42,345 nucleotides of DNA from an uncultured Lachnospiraceae bacterium (GTDB lineage: Bacteria; Bacillota; Clostridia; Lachnospirales; Lachnospiraceae): the NCBI GenBank assembly GCA_910585715.1, contig CAJUEX010000029.1:1-42345 (forward strand), read 5' to 3'. The notes below the pieces were generated by a model. The model was not told the origin of the DNA. It made no database searches and saw only the letters and a program-made list of their open reading frames with translations. A program made the translations under genes and the position numbers. This document shows positions 34,488 to 42,295 of this stretch, piece by piece (the first letter of the stretch is position 1; every line of letters starts with the position of its first letter).

Positions 34488-35711
34488 ATGGCACAGTTAT
34501 TTGAAAATATAAAGATGGCTCTTATGAATATTAAGAGCAATAAAGGGCGTTCCATTCTTACCATGCTGGGCATTATTATAGGTATTTCCTCTGTTATTAT
34601 GATTATTTCCATTGGTAACGGCATAAAAAGTCAGGTAAACAGCGAATTGAACAGCTTTGCAGGGGGACAGCTTTTTATTATGGGAAACGAGTTGGAGGAC
34701 GGTTCTCAGGTGAGTTTTTCGTTAGATGATTTTGAGGCGGTTCTGGAAAAAATACCCCATGTAAAGGGAGCCACTCCGAATTATGGGGCGCAAGGCACAG
34801 CCTTTGGAAAAAAAGGAGAATTTAATGCCCAGATTTCAGCAGGTACAGTAGGTTTGGAATACATTTCCAACGACCCTCTTGTAAAAGGAAGATATTTTAC
34901 AGAAGCGGATTGTGAAAATTCCAATGCGGTGTGTATTATTCGTGAAAGCGGGGCAAGGACCATGTTTGGAACAACAGATGTGGTGGGGAAGAGCTTTGAA
35001 CTTGCTATTTACGGCACCAGTATTGAAATGACTATTATCGGAATAAGGGCAGACAATGCTTCTGCATTGCTTGGCGGCATGATGAGTTACGGAAATGATA
35101 CGGTGGAGCTGGAAATGCCCATTAACACCTTCTGCAATAAATTAAATTATTATATGGATGATTTCTATGGCTTCTATATAATATCGGAAGGTCCGGAATA
35201 TGCCAATGATGTGGCCACAGCTGCCATACGGCTTATGGAGAACAGGCATAATGTGAGAGGGCAGAATGCTATTTATATGGAAAACTTTAATGATTCCCTG
35301 TCACAGATTAATTCTGTTTTAAGCTACATAACCGTTTTCGTAGTGTTTGTGGCTGCAATCTCCCTGTTAGTAGGGGGAATCGGAGTTATGAATATCATGC
35401 TTGTATCAGTAACGGAACGGACAAGGGAAATTGGTATCAGAAAGGCTCTTGGAGCCAGAACGGGCTCCATTCTGCTTCAGTTTTTATCGGAATCTGCCAT
35501 TATTACCTTGATTGGTGGCATTATCGGCATTACTCTTGGAGTTGCCGGAGCTGCGCTGGTATGCGGAGCCATCGGCTTTTCGGCACAGGTGCTTCCGAGC
35601 ACGGTGATTATCGCTTCTTTGTTTTCTTCAGCGGTGGGTATCTTTTTCGGAATATATCCTGCAAAGAGGGCTGCTAAGTTAAGTCCTATTGAGGCGCTTC
35701 GCCACGAATAG
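34488..35711 (+). CDS. MacB-type ABC transporter permease
   Basis: 407 residues from ATG 34488, with GGAGG seven bases upstream; the longer frame to 34416 runs through the adaptor gene in another frame. First helix in NIKSNKGRSILTMLGIIIGI (the MacB signature), a large extracytoplasmic MacB_PCD domain (about 45-270), then FtsX-type helices with SLLVGGIGVMNIMLVSVTER and TREIGIRKALGARTG, ending YPAKRAAKLSPIEALRHE. Together with the ATPase and adaptor it forms a tripartite-like mechanotransmission transporter, probably for a peptide or antibiotic. The operon ends in the large palindrome. Confidence 0.93.
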   Translation: MAQLFENIKMALMNIKSNKGRSILTMLGIIIGISSVIMIISIGNGIKSQVNSELNSFAGGQLFIMGNELEDGSQVSFSLDDFEAVLEKIPHVKGATPNYGAQGTAFGKKGEFNAQISAGTVGLEYISNDPLVKGRYFTEADCENSNAVCIIRESGARTMFGTTDVVGKSFELAIYGTSIEMTIIGIRADNASALLGGMMSYGNDTVELEMPINTFCNKLNYYMDDFYGFYIISEGPEYANDVATAAIRLMENRHNVRGQNAIYMENFNDSLSQINSVLSYITVFVVFVAAISLLVGGIGVMNIMLVSVTERTREIGIRKALGARTGSILLQFLSESAIITLIGGIIGITLGVAGAALVCGAIGFSAQVLPSTVIIASLFSSAVGIFFGIYPAKRAAKLSPIEALRHE

Positions 35712-35721
35712 AGTAGGGGGG

Positions 35722-35947
35722 GACAACAGTTCAGCCGGCAGCTTTCCCACACAGGAGCCGGAACCGGATGCAGGCAGAAAATGTTTCTACGTCGCCACGC
35801 TCCCGCTCTGATAAAAACGCAACAGTGCTAAGCTCGAAAGAACCTCGCTAAGCGCTGGCGTTTTTATAAGGGCTCCTTTAGAAATCATTTTCTGCCTGCA
35901 TCCGGTTCCGGCTCCTGTGTGGGAAAGCTGCCGGCTGAACTGTTGTC
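35722..35947. repeat. 226-bp near-perfect palindrome with 62-bp identical arms
   Basis: Bases 35722-35783 are the exact reverse complement of 35886-35947 (62 of 62 by my reading). Pairing continues inward as TTTCTA/TAGAAA after one bulged T, and the centre carries ATAAAAACGC (35811-35820) with GCGTTTTTAT (35858-35867). That is followed by an inner stem CAGTGCTAAGC/GCTAAGCGCTG around a 13-base loop; the inner stem plus GCGTTTTT looks like a terminator in both directions. No coding frame fits and no clear target duplication flanks it. It starts 10 bp after the macB-type permease stop. It could be a MITE-like or repetitive extragenic palindrome. Confidence 0.9.
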
Positions 35948-35994
35948 AAGAAACACAAACAAAAAATAAATAAAAATAAACAAAAAAACTTCCC

Positions 35995-36024
35995 TTGCGC
36001 TTTTTGCGGCAACAAGTATATAAT
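35995..36024 (+). promoter_or_regulatory. Promoter of the ycxB-like/tsaE operon
   Basis: TTGCGC (35995-36000), 18-bp spacer, perfect TATAAT (36019-36024). It lies just outside the large palindrome. Confidence 0.55.
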
Positions 36025-36034
36025 AGAAGGAAAG

Positions 36035-36055
36035 TTCCCGGCATGATGCCGGGAA
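36035..36055 (+). promoter_or_regulatory. Perfect leader hairpin
   Basis: TTCCCGGCA-TGA-TGCCGGGAA: a 9-bp perfect stem with a 3-base loop just after the predicted transcript start, followed by AAAATA and not a T tract. It may be a 5' stabiliser or an operator for a dimeric protein. Confidence 0.5.
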
Positions 36056-36098
36056 AAATAGTTGTACAAGTTGACGGAGAAAGGAGCTGCTTTAGTTT

Positions 36099-36596
36099 AT
36101 GGCAGACGAAAGGGAAGTTTTATTTGAGTTTGATGTGCAGATGACTACAGGGATATTGTATGATTATCTGCTTAAGCATACTTATTCAGGGCTGCAGGGT
36201 ATTTTAGCCACTATAATAGGCGGACTTCTGCTTATGAATTTTGCCGTGGGAGGCAGGGTGCTGTATCTGATTGCAGGAATTGTGGTCATCCTTTACATCC
36301 CCTTAAGCCTTTATTTAAGTGCAAGGCGCCAGATGCTTTTGACGGAAGCATTTAAGAAGCCTCTTCATTATTGCTTCTATGAAGAAGGAATAGAGGTTTC
36401 ACAGGACGATATTGTGGAGCTGCAGCAGTGGGAGGCTATGGAAAAGGCGATTTCCACAGGGAAAAGCATTATCGTTTATACTTCCAGAGTAAAAGCGGCT
36501 ATTTTTCCAAGGAAGGATATGGGAGAGCAGGCTGTCAGGGTAATAGAGATTATTTCCACCCATATGTCTCCTGATAAGGTAAAGATAAAGCAATGA
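36099..36596 (+). CDS. YcxB-like membrane protein
   Basis: 165 residues. A short N-terminal strand region (EVLFEFDVQMTTGILYDYLL) precedes two adjacent helices (about 33-70), and the C-terminal half (about 90-155) has the YcxB-like pattern: YCFYEEGIEVSQDD, WEAMEKAISTGKSIIVYTS and IFPRKDM. Members are Firmicute and Actinobacterial proteins of unknown role. AAGGAG is present but 12 bases before the ATG, longer than ideal, and no better start is in frame. It overlaps tsaE by four bases (ATGA) and so is the first gene of the t6A operon. Confidence 0.75.
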   Translation: MADEREVLFEFDVQMTTGILYDYLLKHTYSGLQGILATIIGGLLLMNFAVGGRVLYLIAGIVVILYIPLSLYLSARRQMLLTEAFKKPLHYCFYEEGIEVSQDDIVELQQWEAMEKAISTGKSIIVYTSRVKAAIFPRKDMGEQAVRVIEIISTHMSPDKVKIKQ

Positions 36597-37048
36597 AAAC
36601 AAAAGAAATTATAGAGAGCTTTAGCGAAGAAGAAACCTTTCAGTTTGGAATGCAGATTGGAAAAAAGGCTCAAAAAGGGGATGTGTTTGCCCTTCTGGGG
36701 GATTTGGGAGTGGGAAAGACTGTTTTTACAAAAGGAGTGGCAGCAGGGCTTGGGATTTTGGAGCCTGTAAACAGTCCTACATTTACCATTGTTCAGGAGT
36801 ATGAAGGCGGAAGGCTTCCTTTTTACCATTTTGACGTATATCGCATCGGCGATGTGGAAGAAATGGAAGAAATAGGATACGAAGATTATTTTTACGGACA
36901 GGGAGTTTCCTTTGTGGAATGGGCAAATCTCATTGAAGAAATCATGCCGGATAATACCACATGGATTGCCATTGAAAAGAATCCGGAAAAAGGATTTGAC
37001 TATCGGAAAATTGTGATTCAAGGGGAACGGGAGAACAGCGGAACATGA
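36593..37048 (+). CDS. tsaE: t6A biosynthesis ATPase TsaE
   Basis: ATPase partner of the TsaB-TsaD complex that attaches threonylcarbamoyl to A37 of tRNAs reading ANN codons. 151 residues. Walker A is GDLGVGKT (36-43); TFTIVQEY and HFDVYRI (79-85) are family hallmarks, as is FVEWANLI near 110. Normal length. It overlaps the YcxB-like gene and tsaB by ATGA junctions, indicating coupled translation. Confidence 0.96.
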   Translation: MKTKEIIESFSEEETFQFGMQIGKKAQKGDVFALLGDLGVGKTVFTKGVAAGLGILEPVNSPTFTIVQEYEGGRLPFYHFDVYRIGDVEEMEEIGYEDYFYGQGVSFVEWANLIEEIMPDNTTWIAIEKNPEKGFDYRKIVIQGERENSGT

Positions 37049-37767
37049 AAATATTAGCATTGGATAGTTCGGGTTTGGTAGCGGGCGTAGCAGTTGTTCA
37101 GGATGAAATTATGCTGGCCTCCTATACGATTCATCATAAAAAGACACATTCCCAGACATTGCTTCCCATGCTGGAAGAAGTCTGCAGGATGATTGAACTG
37201 GATATGGAAACAATAGATGCTATTGCAGTTGCGGCAGGTCCCGGTTCTTTTACAGGGCTGCGAATCGGTTCTGCAACAGCAAAGGGATTAGGGCTTGCCT
37301 TAAATAAGCCCATTGTGGAAATAGGAACAGTGGAAGCCATTGCCTACCAGCTGTTTGCTGTGGGAAAAGTAATTTGTCCCATGCTGGATGCCAGAAGAAA
37401 TCAGGTCTATACCGGGCTTTATACATTTGAATCTATAAATGGAAAATCTATATTTAAAACATTATTGGAGCAACGTGCCGTTTCCGTGGAAGAGATTATA
37501 GACAATGTGAACCGGATAGGAAAAGAAGCAGTTTTTTTGGGGGATGGTGTTCCGGTATATGAAACTGTCATCAGAGAACAGGTAAAGGTTTCTTATGAAT
37601 TAGCGCCGGCTTACTGCAATCGCCAGAATGCAGGGGCTTTGGCAACTCTGGCATGTGCTTATTGGAAAGAAGGCCGGTTCGTTGAGGCAGGAGAACATAA
37701 GCCGGAATATCTGCGCATGTCCCAGGCAGAACGGGAACGCTTGGAAAAGGAAGAAAAAAAGCAGTGA
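37045..37767 (+). CDS. tsaB: t6A biosynthesis protein TsaB
   Basis: Inactive ASKHA paralogue that dimerises with TsaD and recruits TsaE. 240 residues: N-terminal KILALDSSGLVAGVAVV, central AVAAGPGSFTGLRIGSATAKG, and an RNQVYTGLY segment in the second lobe. Starts at ATG overlapping the tsaE stop and ends in a GTGA overlap with rimI. Confidence 0.95.
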   Translation: MKILALDSSGLVAGVAVVQDEIMLASYTIHHKKTHSQTLLPMLEEVCRMIELDMETIDAIAVAAGPGSFTGLRIGSATAKGLGLALNKPIVEIGTVEAIAYQLFAVGKVICPMLDARRNQVYTGLYTFESINGKSIFKTLLEQRAVSVEEIIDNVNRIGKEAVFLGDGVPVYETVIREQVKVSYELAPAYCNRQNAGALATLACAYWKEGRFVEAGEHKPEYLRMSQAERERLEKEEKKQ

Positions 37768-38198
37768 TTACAATAGAGGAATTAAAAGAACAGGATGTAG
37801 GAGCTGTCAGTAAAATAGAAGAAAGAGCTTTTTCCATGCCATGGTCAGCTGCTGATTTTCTGCAAATGATAAATAATGAGAATGCCCTTTATCTGGTGGC
37901 AAAAAGTGATGGAATCCCTATAGCCTGCTGTGGTGTGCGTAATATCCTTGGAGAAGGGGAAATCACCAACGTAGTGGTGGATGAGCCCTATCGGGGAAAT
38001 GGAATCGGCAGCCGTATGCTTTTTGAACTTTTGGAAAAAGGAAAACAGATGGGTATACAAGCCTTCACATTGGAAGTGCGCAAAAGCAATGAAGCTGCTG
38101 TTTGTCTGTATGAAAAGGCAGGCTTTGTTACCGAGGGCATTAGAAAGAACTTTTATGAAAAGCCGGTGGAAGACGGCTTGATTATGTGGAAGAGATAG
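37764..38198 (+). CDS. rimI: Ribosomal protein S18 N-acetyltransferase RimI-like (GNAT)
   Basis: 144-residue GNAT protein starting at GTG 37764, whose GTGA overlaps the tsaB stop. The acetyl-CoA motif is DEPYRGNGIGSRMLFEL (the R/Q-x-x-G-x-G/A loop), followed by FTLEVRKSNEAAVCLYEKAGF, which is the RimI subfamily wording. RimI N-acetylates ribosomal protein S18, and its gene often follows tsaB, as here. Other N-terminal substrates are possible. Confidence 0.92.
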   Translation: MITIEELKEQDVGAVSKIEERAFSMPWSAADFLQMINNENALYLVAKSDGIPIACCGVRNILGEGEITNVVVDEPYRGNGIGSRMLFELLEKGKQMGIQAFTLEVRKSNEAAVCLYEKAGFVTEGIRKNFYEKPVEDGLIMWKR

Positions 38199-38248
38199 GA
38201 ATTTCCCCTAATAATTACCGCTTGGATTTTTTATCTATAATCCTTATA

Positions 38249-38258
38249 CTACATGTAG
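38249..38258. promoter_or_regulatory. Palindromes upstream of the zinc-ribbon gene
   Basis: CTACATGTAG (38249-38258) and GCTATATAGC (38272-38281) are two perfect 10-bp palindromes about 14 bp apart in the 133-bp gap after rimI. A TATAAT box (38236-38241) precedes them but has no good -35 at standard spacing. They may form an operator, but short AT-rich palindromes are common by chance. Confidence 0.25.
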
Positions 38259-38331
38259 GAGAGTAAACATTGCTATATAGCGCGATGAAAATTTTGTTTA
38301 AAATTTAAAAGACTACATTAGGAGGAGAAAA

Positions 38332-38574
38332 ATGCGGCAGTATAATGAGGAAAATCAATTAGTGAAAGTGATTTGCAATCAGTGCAAAAAGGAATTAAAG
38401 GTGGAAGACGGCATTTTAAAAGAGGGACATTTTGAAGGAAAGCAGACCTTTGGCTACTTTTCGGACAAGGATGGAATGACCCATAAATTTGATTTGTGCG
38501 AAGACTGTTATAATCAGTTTGTTCAAAATTTTAAATTGCCGGTAGAAGAAATAGAGGAAAAGGAAATTTTTTAA
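38332..38574 (+). CDS. Small zinc-ribbon protein
   Basis: 80 residues with CNQC (15-18) and CEDC (56-59), a likely four-Cys zinc site, and a hydrophilic middle (EGKQTFGYFSDKDGM). The ending YNQFVQNFKLPVEEIEE is acidic. GGAGG lies eight bases upstream of the ATG. The stop abuts the rnz start with no gap, so the two are coupled. Of unknown function; the position suggests an RNA- or tRNA-linked role. Confidence 0.8.
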   Translation: MRQYNEENQLVKVICNQCKKELKVEDGILKEGHFEGKQTFGYFSDKDGMTHKFDLCEDCYNQFVQNFKLPVEEIEEKEIF

Positions 38575-39486
38575 ATGCTAGATATTTGTTTACTTGGAAC
38601 AGGAGGCATGATGCCTCTGCCATACAGGTGGCTGACTTCCCTTATGGCAAGATATAACGGAAGCAGCATTTTGATTGACTGCGGGGAGGGGACCCAGATT
38701 GCCATGAAGGAAAAGGGCTGGAGTCCCAAACCCATTGATGTGATTTGCTTTACCCATTACCATGCTGACCATATAAGCGGCCTGCCGGGATTGCTTCTGA
38801 CTATGGGCAATGCGGAAAGAACAGAGCCGCTTATACTGATAGGACCCAAAGGTCTGGAAAGAGTGGTGTCGGCTCTGAGGGTGATTGCTCCGGAGCTTCC
38901 CTTTGAAATCCGTTATATGGAGATTGAGGAAAAAGAGCAGACCTTTCAGTTTGAGGATTATCGTATTGAGGCTTTTCGAGTGAACCATAATGTGGTATGC
39001 TATGGATATAGCATTATTATTGACAGGACGGGAAGATTTGATGTGGAAAAGGCAAAGGAACTGGGAATTGATATGCGTTACTGGAATCCTTTGCAAAAGG
39101 GAAATACCATAGAAGCGGATGGGAAAATATTTACGCCGGATATGGTGCTTGGTCCCAAAAGAAAAGGTTTAAAAGTAACTTATTGCACGGATACGCGCCC
39201 TGTCCAGTCCATAGAGGAGCATGCCAGAGGCTCAGACCTTTTTATATGTGAAGGCATGTATGGAGAACCGGACAAACAGCAGAAAGCAAAAGAATATAAG
39301 CATATGACCTTTTATGAGGCGGCTCGTCTTGCCAGGTCTGCCGGAGTGCCGGAGCTTTGGCTGACCCATTTCAGCCCGTCTCTTACAAGGCCGGAGGAAT
39401 ATATGCCCGGAGTAAGGAAAATTTTCCCAAATGCTTATGCTGCAAAAGACGGGAAAACAGTGGAACTTGACTTTGAAAAGGAATAA
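38575..39486 (+). CDS. rnz: Ribonuclease Z (tRNA 3' endonuclease)
   Basis: Metallo-beta-lactamase-fold enzyme that trims tRNA 3' trailers, important for tRNAs without an encoded CCA such as the tRNA-Ser at 42032. 303 residues, typical for the short form. The zinc motif is HYHADH at 61-66; other landmarks are VNHNVVCYGYSI, the TYCTDTRP aspartate and LTHFSPSL. The C-terminal GMYGEPDKQQKAKEYKHMT segment is family-typical. ATG follows the preceding stop directly. Confidence 0.93.
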   Translation: MLDICLLGTGGMMPLPYRWLTSLMARYNGSSILIDCGEGTQIAMKEKGWSPKPIDVICFTHYHADHISGLPGLLLTMGNAERTEPLILIGPKGLERVVSALRVIAPELPFEIRYMEIEEKEQTFQFEDYRIEAFRVNHNVVCYGYSIIIDRTGRFDVEKAKELGIDMRYWNPLQKGNTIEADGKIFTPDMVLGPKRKGLKVTYCTDTRPVQSIEEHARGSDLFICEGMYGEPDKQQKAKEYKHMTFYEAARLARSAGVPELWLTHFSPSLTRPEEYMPGVRKIFPNAYAAKDGKTVELDFEKE

Positions 39487-39522
39487 TATATCATTAAGAT
39501 AAAAAAGAAAAGGAGGATGCAT

Positions 39523-40098
39523 ATGAAAAGATTTTCAGGAAAAAAAGGATTTACCATTTTGCTTTTTCTGGCATGTCTGATTGTAGGATATTATGCGTAT
39601 CTGTCCAATCGTACTACTTCTAAAGAAGACAGCGAGGCGGCTCTGCTTACGGAAGTGGATAAAGTCTTGTCCAGAAATCTGGAAACCAATTATCCTCCCA
39701 CTCCGAGAGAACTGGTGAAATATTTCAGTGAGATAACGAAATGCTTTTATAATGAAGAATATTCAGAAGAAAAGCTGGTTGAACTGGCAGATAAAATCAG
39801 GCTGCTTTATGATGACGAGCTTGTGGCTAATCAGACCGAGGAAGATTACATAAAACAGCTGAAAGAAGATATAGAGGAATTTAAGGAAAATAAACGCACC
39901 ATTTACAGTTATGAACCATCTTCCTCTATTGATGTGGATCCTTTTACGGAGGATGGTTATGAGTGGGCAAGACTGTATTGTATCTACAGCGTAAAAGAAG
40001 GAGCACAGATCAAAAAATCAAATACCCAGTTTTTATTAAGAAAGGATTCGGAAGGCCATTATAAAATTTATGGCTGGAAGCTGGCAGAATCGGAATGA
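39523..40098 (+). CDS. Membrane-anchored extracytoplasmic protein of unknown function
   Basis: 191 residues from ATG 39523, with AAAGGAGG seven bases upstream; the ATG at 39517 overlaps that site. One N-terminal helix (about 9-28, FTILLFLACLIVGYYAYL) lacks a clear cleavage site, so it probably anchors a soluble acidic domain outside (SKEDSEAALLTEVDKVLSRN... SSIDVDPF). I recall similar Lachnospiraceae proteins as DUF6715 but am not certain. It overlaps tsaD by ATGA. Confidence 0.72.
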   Translation: MKRFSGKKGFTILLFLACLIVGYYAYLSNRTTSKEDSEAALLTEVDKVLSRNLETNYPPTPRELVKYFSEITKCFYNEEYSEEKLVELADKIRLLYDDELVANQTEEDYIKQLKEDIEEFKENKRTIYSYEPSSSIDVDPFTEDGYEWARLYCIYSVKEGAQIKKSNTQFLLRKDSEGHYKIYGWKLAESE

Positions 40099-41120
40099 TG
40101 GAAAAGGATGTATATATTTTAGCAATTGAAAGCTCGTGTGATGAAACTGCCGCTGCGGTAGTAAGGAATGGAAGAGACGTATTGTCCAATGTGATTTTTT
40201 CCCAAATCGAACTGCATAAGTTGTATGGCGGAGTAGTGCCTGAAATTGCATCCAGAAAACATATTGAGAAAATCAATCAGGTTATTGAGGCGGCTCTTTC
40301 GGAAGCAGGTATGACACTGGACGAGATGACGGCAATAGCGGTTACTTATGGTCCGGGTCTGGTAGGGGCGCTTCTGGTAGGAGTTGCGGAAGCAAAAGCC
40401 ATTGCTTTTGCGAAAAAAAAACCGCTTATCGGAGTCCATCATATTGAAGGGCATATCAGCGCCAACTATATAGAAAATAAACAACTGGAGCCTCCTTTTG
40501 CCTGTCTTGTGGTGTCAGGGGGACATACTCATCTGGTGATTGTAAAGGACTACGGGGAGTATGAAATCGTTGGACGGACCAGGGATGATGCAGCGGGAGA
40601 GGCGTTTGATAAAGTAGCAAGAGCCATTGGACTTGGTTATCCGGGAGGACCTAAAATTGATAAGTTGTCAAAGGAAGGAAACCCTGATGCCATTTCATTT
40701 CCAAGAGCAAAGGTGGAGAATGCAGAATACGATTTCAGCTTCAGCGGCTTAAAATCAGCAGTGCTCAATTATCTGAATTCCTGTGAAATGAAAGGGGAAG
40801 AAGTGAACAGGGCGGATGTGGCTGCTTCTTTCCAAAAGGCTGTCATTGATGTATTGGCAGAACATGCTCTTCATGCGGTAAAGGAATATGGTTTTACCAA
40901 GCTTGCCATTGCAGGCGGCGTTGCTTCTAATTCTTCCTTAAGGGAAAGGTTCCAAAAGGAATGCGCCCTGAGAAAAATAGAATTTTATTATCCGTCTCCT
41001 GTTTTATGTACCGATAATGCAGCCATGATAGGCGCAGCTGCTTATTACGAGTACAAAAAAGGAGTGCGAAGCGGTTTTGATTTAAATGCAGTGCCAGGTT
41101 TAAAGCTGGGTGAACGATAG
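40095..41120 (+). CDS. tsaD: tRNA N6-adenosine threonylcarbamoyltransferase TsaD
   Basis: Catalytic subunit that transfers threonylcarbamoyl to A37 with TsaB and TsaE. 341 residues. N-terminal ILAIESSCDETAAAVV and GGVVPEIASRKH are diagnostic. The metal-binding HIEGH lies at 116-120, with GGHTHLVIV, DDAAGEAFDKVARAIGLGYPGG and TDNAAMIGAAAYY further on. Start ATGATG overlaps the preceding stop; either ATG is possible. Confidence 0.97.
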   Translation: MMEKDVYILAIESSCDETAAAVVRNGRDVLSNVIFSQIELHKLYGGVVPEIASRKHIEKINQVIEAALSEAGMTLDEMTAIAVTYGPGLVGALLVGVAEAKAIAFAKKKPLIGVHHIEGHISANYIENKQLEPPFACLVVSGGHTHLVIVKDYGEYEIVGRTRDDAAGEAFDKVARAIGLGYPGGPKIDKLSKEGNPDAISFPRAKVENAEYDFSFSGLKSAVLNYLNSCEMKGEEVNRADVAASFQKAVIDVLAEHALHAVKEYGFTKLAIAGGVASNSSLRERFQKECALRKIEFYYPSPVLCTDNAAMIGAAAYYEYKKGVRSGFDLNAVPGLKLGER

Positions 41121-41168
41121 CCGGCAGGGCTTTGATTAAATCATTACATATAAAAGAGGAAATGCAAA

Positions 41169-41891
41169 ATGAAAACAACAGCAATCGTACTGGCGGCCGG
41201 ACAGGGGAAACGTATGGAAAGCAAAGTGGCAAAGCAATACTTGCTTTTGAATGGCAAGCCGGTGCTTTATTATACGTTGAAAGCTTTTGAAGACAGCCTG
41301 ATTGATTCTATCATCCTTGTGACGAAGGAAGGGGAAGAGGAATACTGCAGAAAAGAAATTGCAGAAGCCTATGGCTTTCAAAAAATTGCTGCAATTGTTC
41401 GGGGAGGCAGGGAAAGATATCACTCAGTATTTCAAGGATTGAAAGCCGTCTCCGAGTATGTTCCGGACAGCAGATATGTATTTATTCATGATGGCGCCAG
41501 ACCCTTTGTGACAAATGAGATGATTATGCGTTCGTATGAAGAAGTGAAGCATTCCAATGCCTGTGCGGTAGGAATGCCGGTAAAGGACACTATAAAAATT
41601 GTAGATGAGGATGGATATGCAGACAGTACTCCTGAGCGCAGCCGGGTATGGGCAGTGCAGACGCCCCAGGTCTTTTCCTTTTCATTTATCAAGAAAGCTT
41701 ATGAGCAGCTTATGGAACATGAGGATGATTTAAGGGAAAAGGGAATTGTCATTACGGATGATGCCATGGTAGCTGAAACCTTTACAAGTGAAAAGGTAAA
41801 GCTGGTGGAAGGCTCTTATCGAAACATTAAAATCACCACTCCGGAGGATCTGGAAATAGCGGAAGCTTTTTTGCGGTCTCAGGTATTATAA
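41169..41891 (+). CDS. ispD: 2-C-methyl-D-erythritol 4-phosphate cytidylyltransferase
   Basis: Third step of the MEP route to isoprenoids: MEP plus CTP gives CDP-ME (EC 2.7.7.60). 240 residues. The nucleotide-binding LAAGQGKRM (8-16) is conserved, as are Lys/Gln of VAKQYLLLNGKPV, RGGRERYHSVFQGL, FIHDGARPFV, VGMPVKDTIK and WAVQTPQVF. AGAGGA lies about eight bases upstream. No clear terminator follows before the tRNA promoter. Confidence 0.96.
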   Translation: MKTTAIVLAAGQGKRMESKVAKQYLLLNGKPVLYYTLKAFEDSLIDSIILVTKEGEEEYCRKEIAEAYGFQKIAAIVRGGRERYHSVFQGLKAVSEYVPDSRYVFIHDGARPFVTNEMIMRSYEEVKHSNACAVGMPVKDTIKIVDEDGYADSTPERSRVWAVQTPQVFSFSFIKKAYEQLMEHEDDLREKGIVITDDAMVAETFTSEKVKLVEGSYRNIKITTPEDLEIAEAFLRSQVL

Positions 41892-41961
41892 GGAAAACAG
41901 GAGCAAAAAATCAGGCATTTCTCCGACAGGAATGAAAAAGTTGAAAATTTGAAAAAATATG

Positions 41962-41990
41962 TTGACACAGAATAGTATATTTGCTAAAAT
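41962..41990 (+). promoter_or_regulatory. Promoter of tRNA-Ser(UGA)
   Basis: Perfect TTGACA (41962-41967), 17-bp spacer, TAAAAT (41985-41990), with a predicted start about 35 bases before the mature tRNA: a strong stable-RNA promoter. Confidence 0.85.
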
Positions 41991-42031
41991 AATCCTTGCG
42001 CTGACAAAAGGCAAGTAATTCATAGCGACAT

Positions 42032-42117
42032 GGAGAGGTATCGAAGTGGTCATAACGAGGCGGTCTTGAAAACCGTTTGTCCGAGAGGGCGCGTGGGTTC
42101 GAATCCCACCCTCTCCG
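42032..42117 (+). tRNA. tRNA-Ser (anticodon UGA)
   Basis: Acceptor GGAGAGG (42032-42038) pairs with CCTCTCC (42110-42116), discriminator G. The anticodon arm GCGGT-CTTGAAA-ACCGT gives TGA. A long variable arm (GTCCGAGAGGGC) and GGTTCGAATCC T-arm identify a class II serine tRNA. No CCA is encoded, so maturation needs RNase Z and CCA-adding enzyme. Confidence 0.96.
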
Positions 42118-42295
42118 TTTGAAATTCATGCTTCTCATAATATTTAATATCATTTCAACGTTATTCTTAAATATAATTTGATATATAGATAAAAATGATA
42201 TAAAATATAAAAATTGATATTAGGAATAAGTGGAAAATAAGAATAAAAAAGAAGAAACATTACATTGATTGAATTCATATATTTAGCCTGAATTT

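Noticed and set aside
35722..35947. Insertion sequence with terminal inverted repeats
   Set aside because: Only about 100 bp lie between the arms and they encode no transposase; at most a non-autonomous element.
36476..37060. 194-codon minus-strand frame over the YcxB-like gene and tsaE
   Set aside because: Antisense of overlapping real genes; no ribosome site supports it.
42118..42295. Promoter or small RNA between the two tRNA genes
   Set aside because: The stretch is so AT rich that several weak box pairs appear by chance; none stands out.
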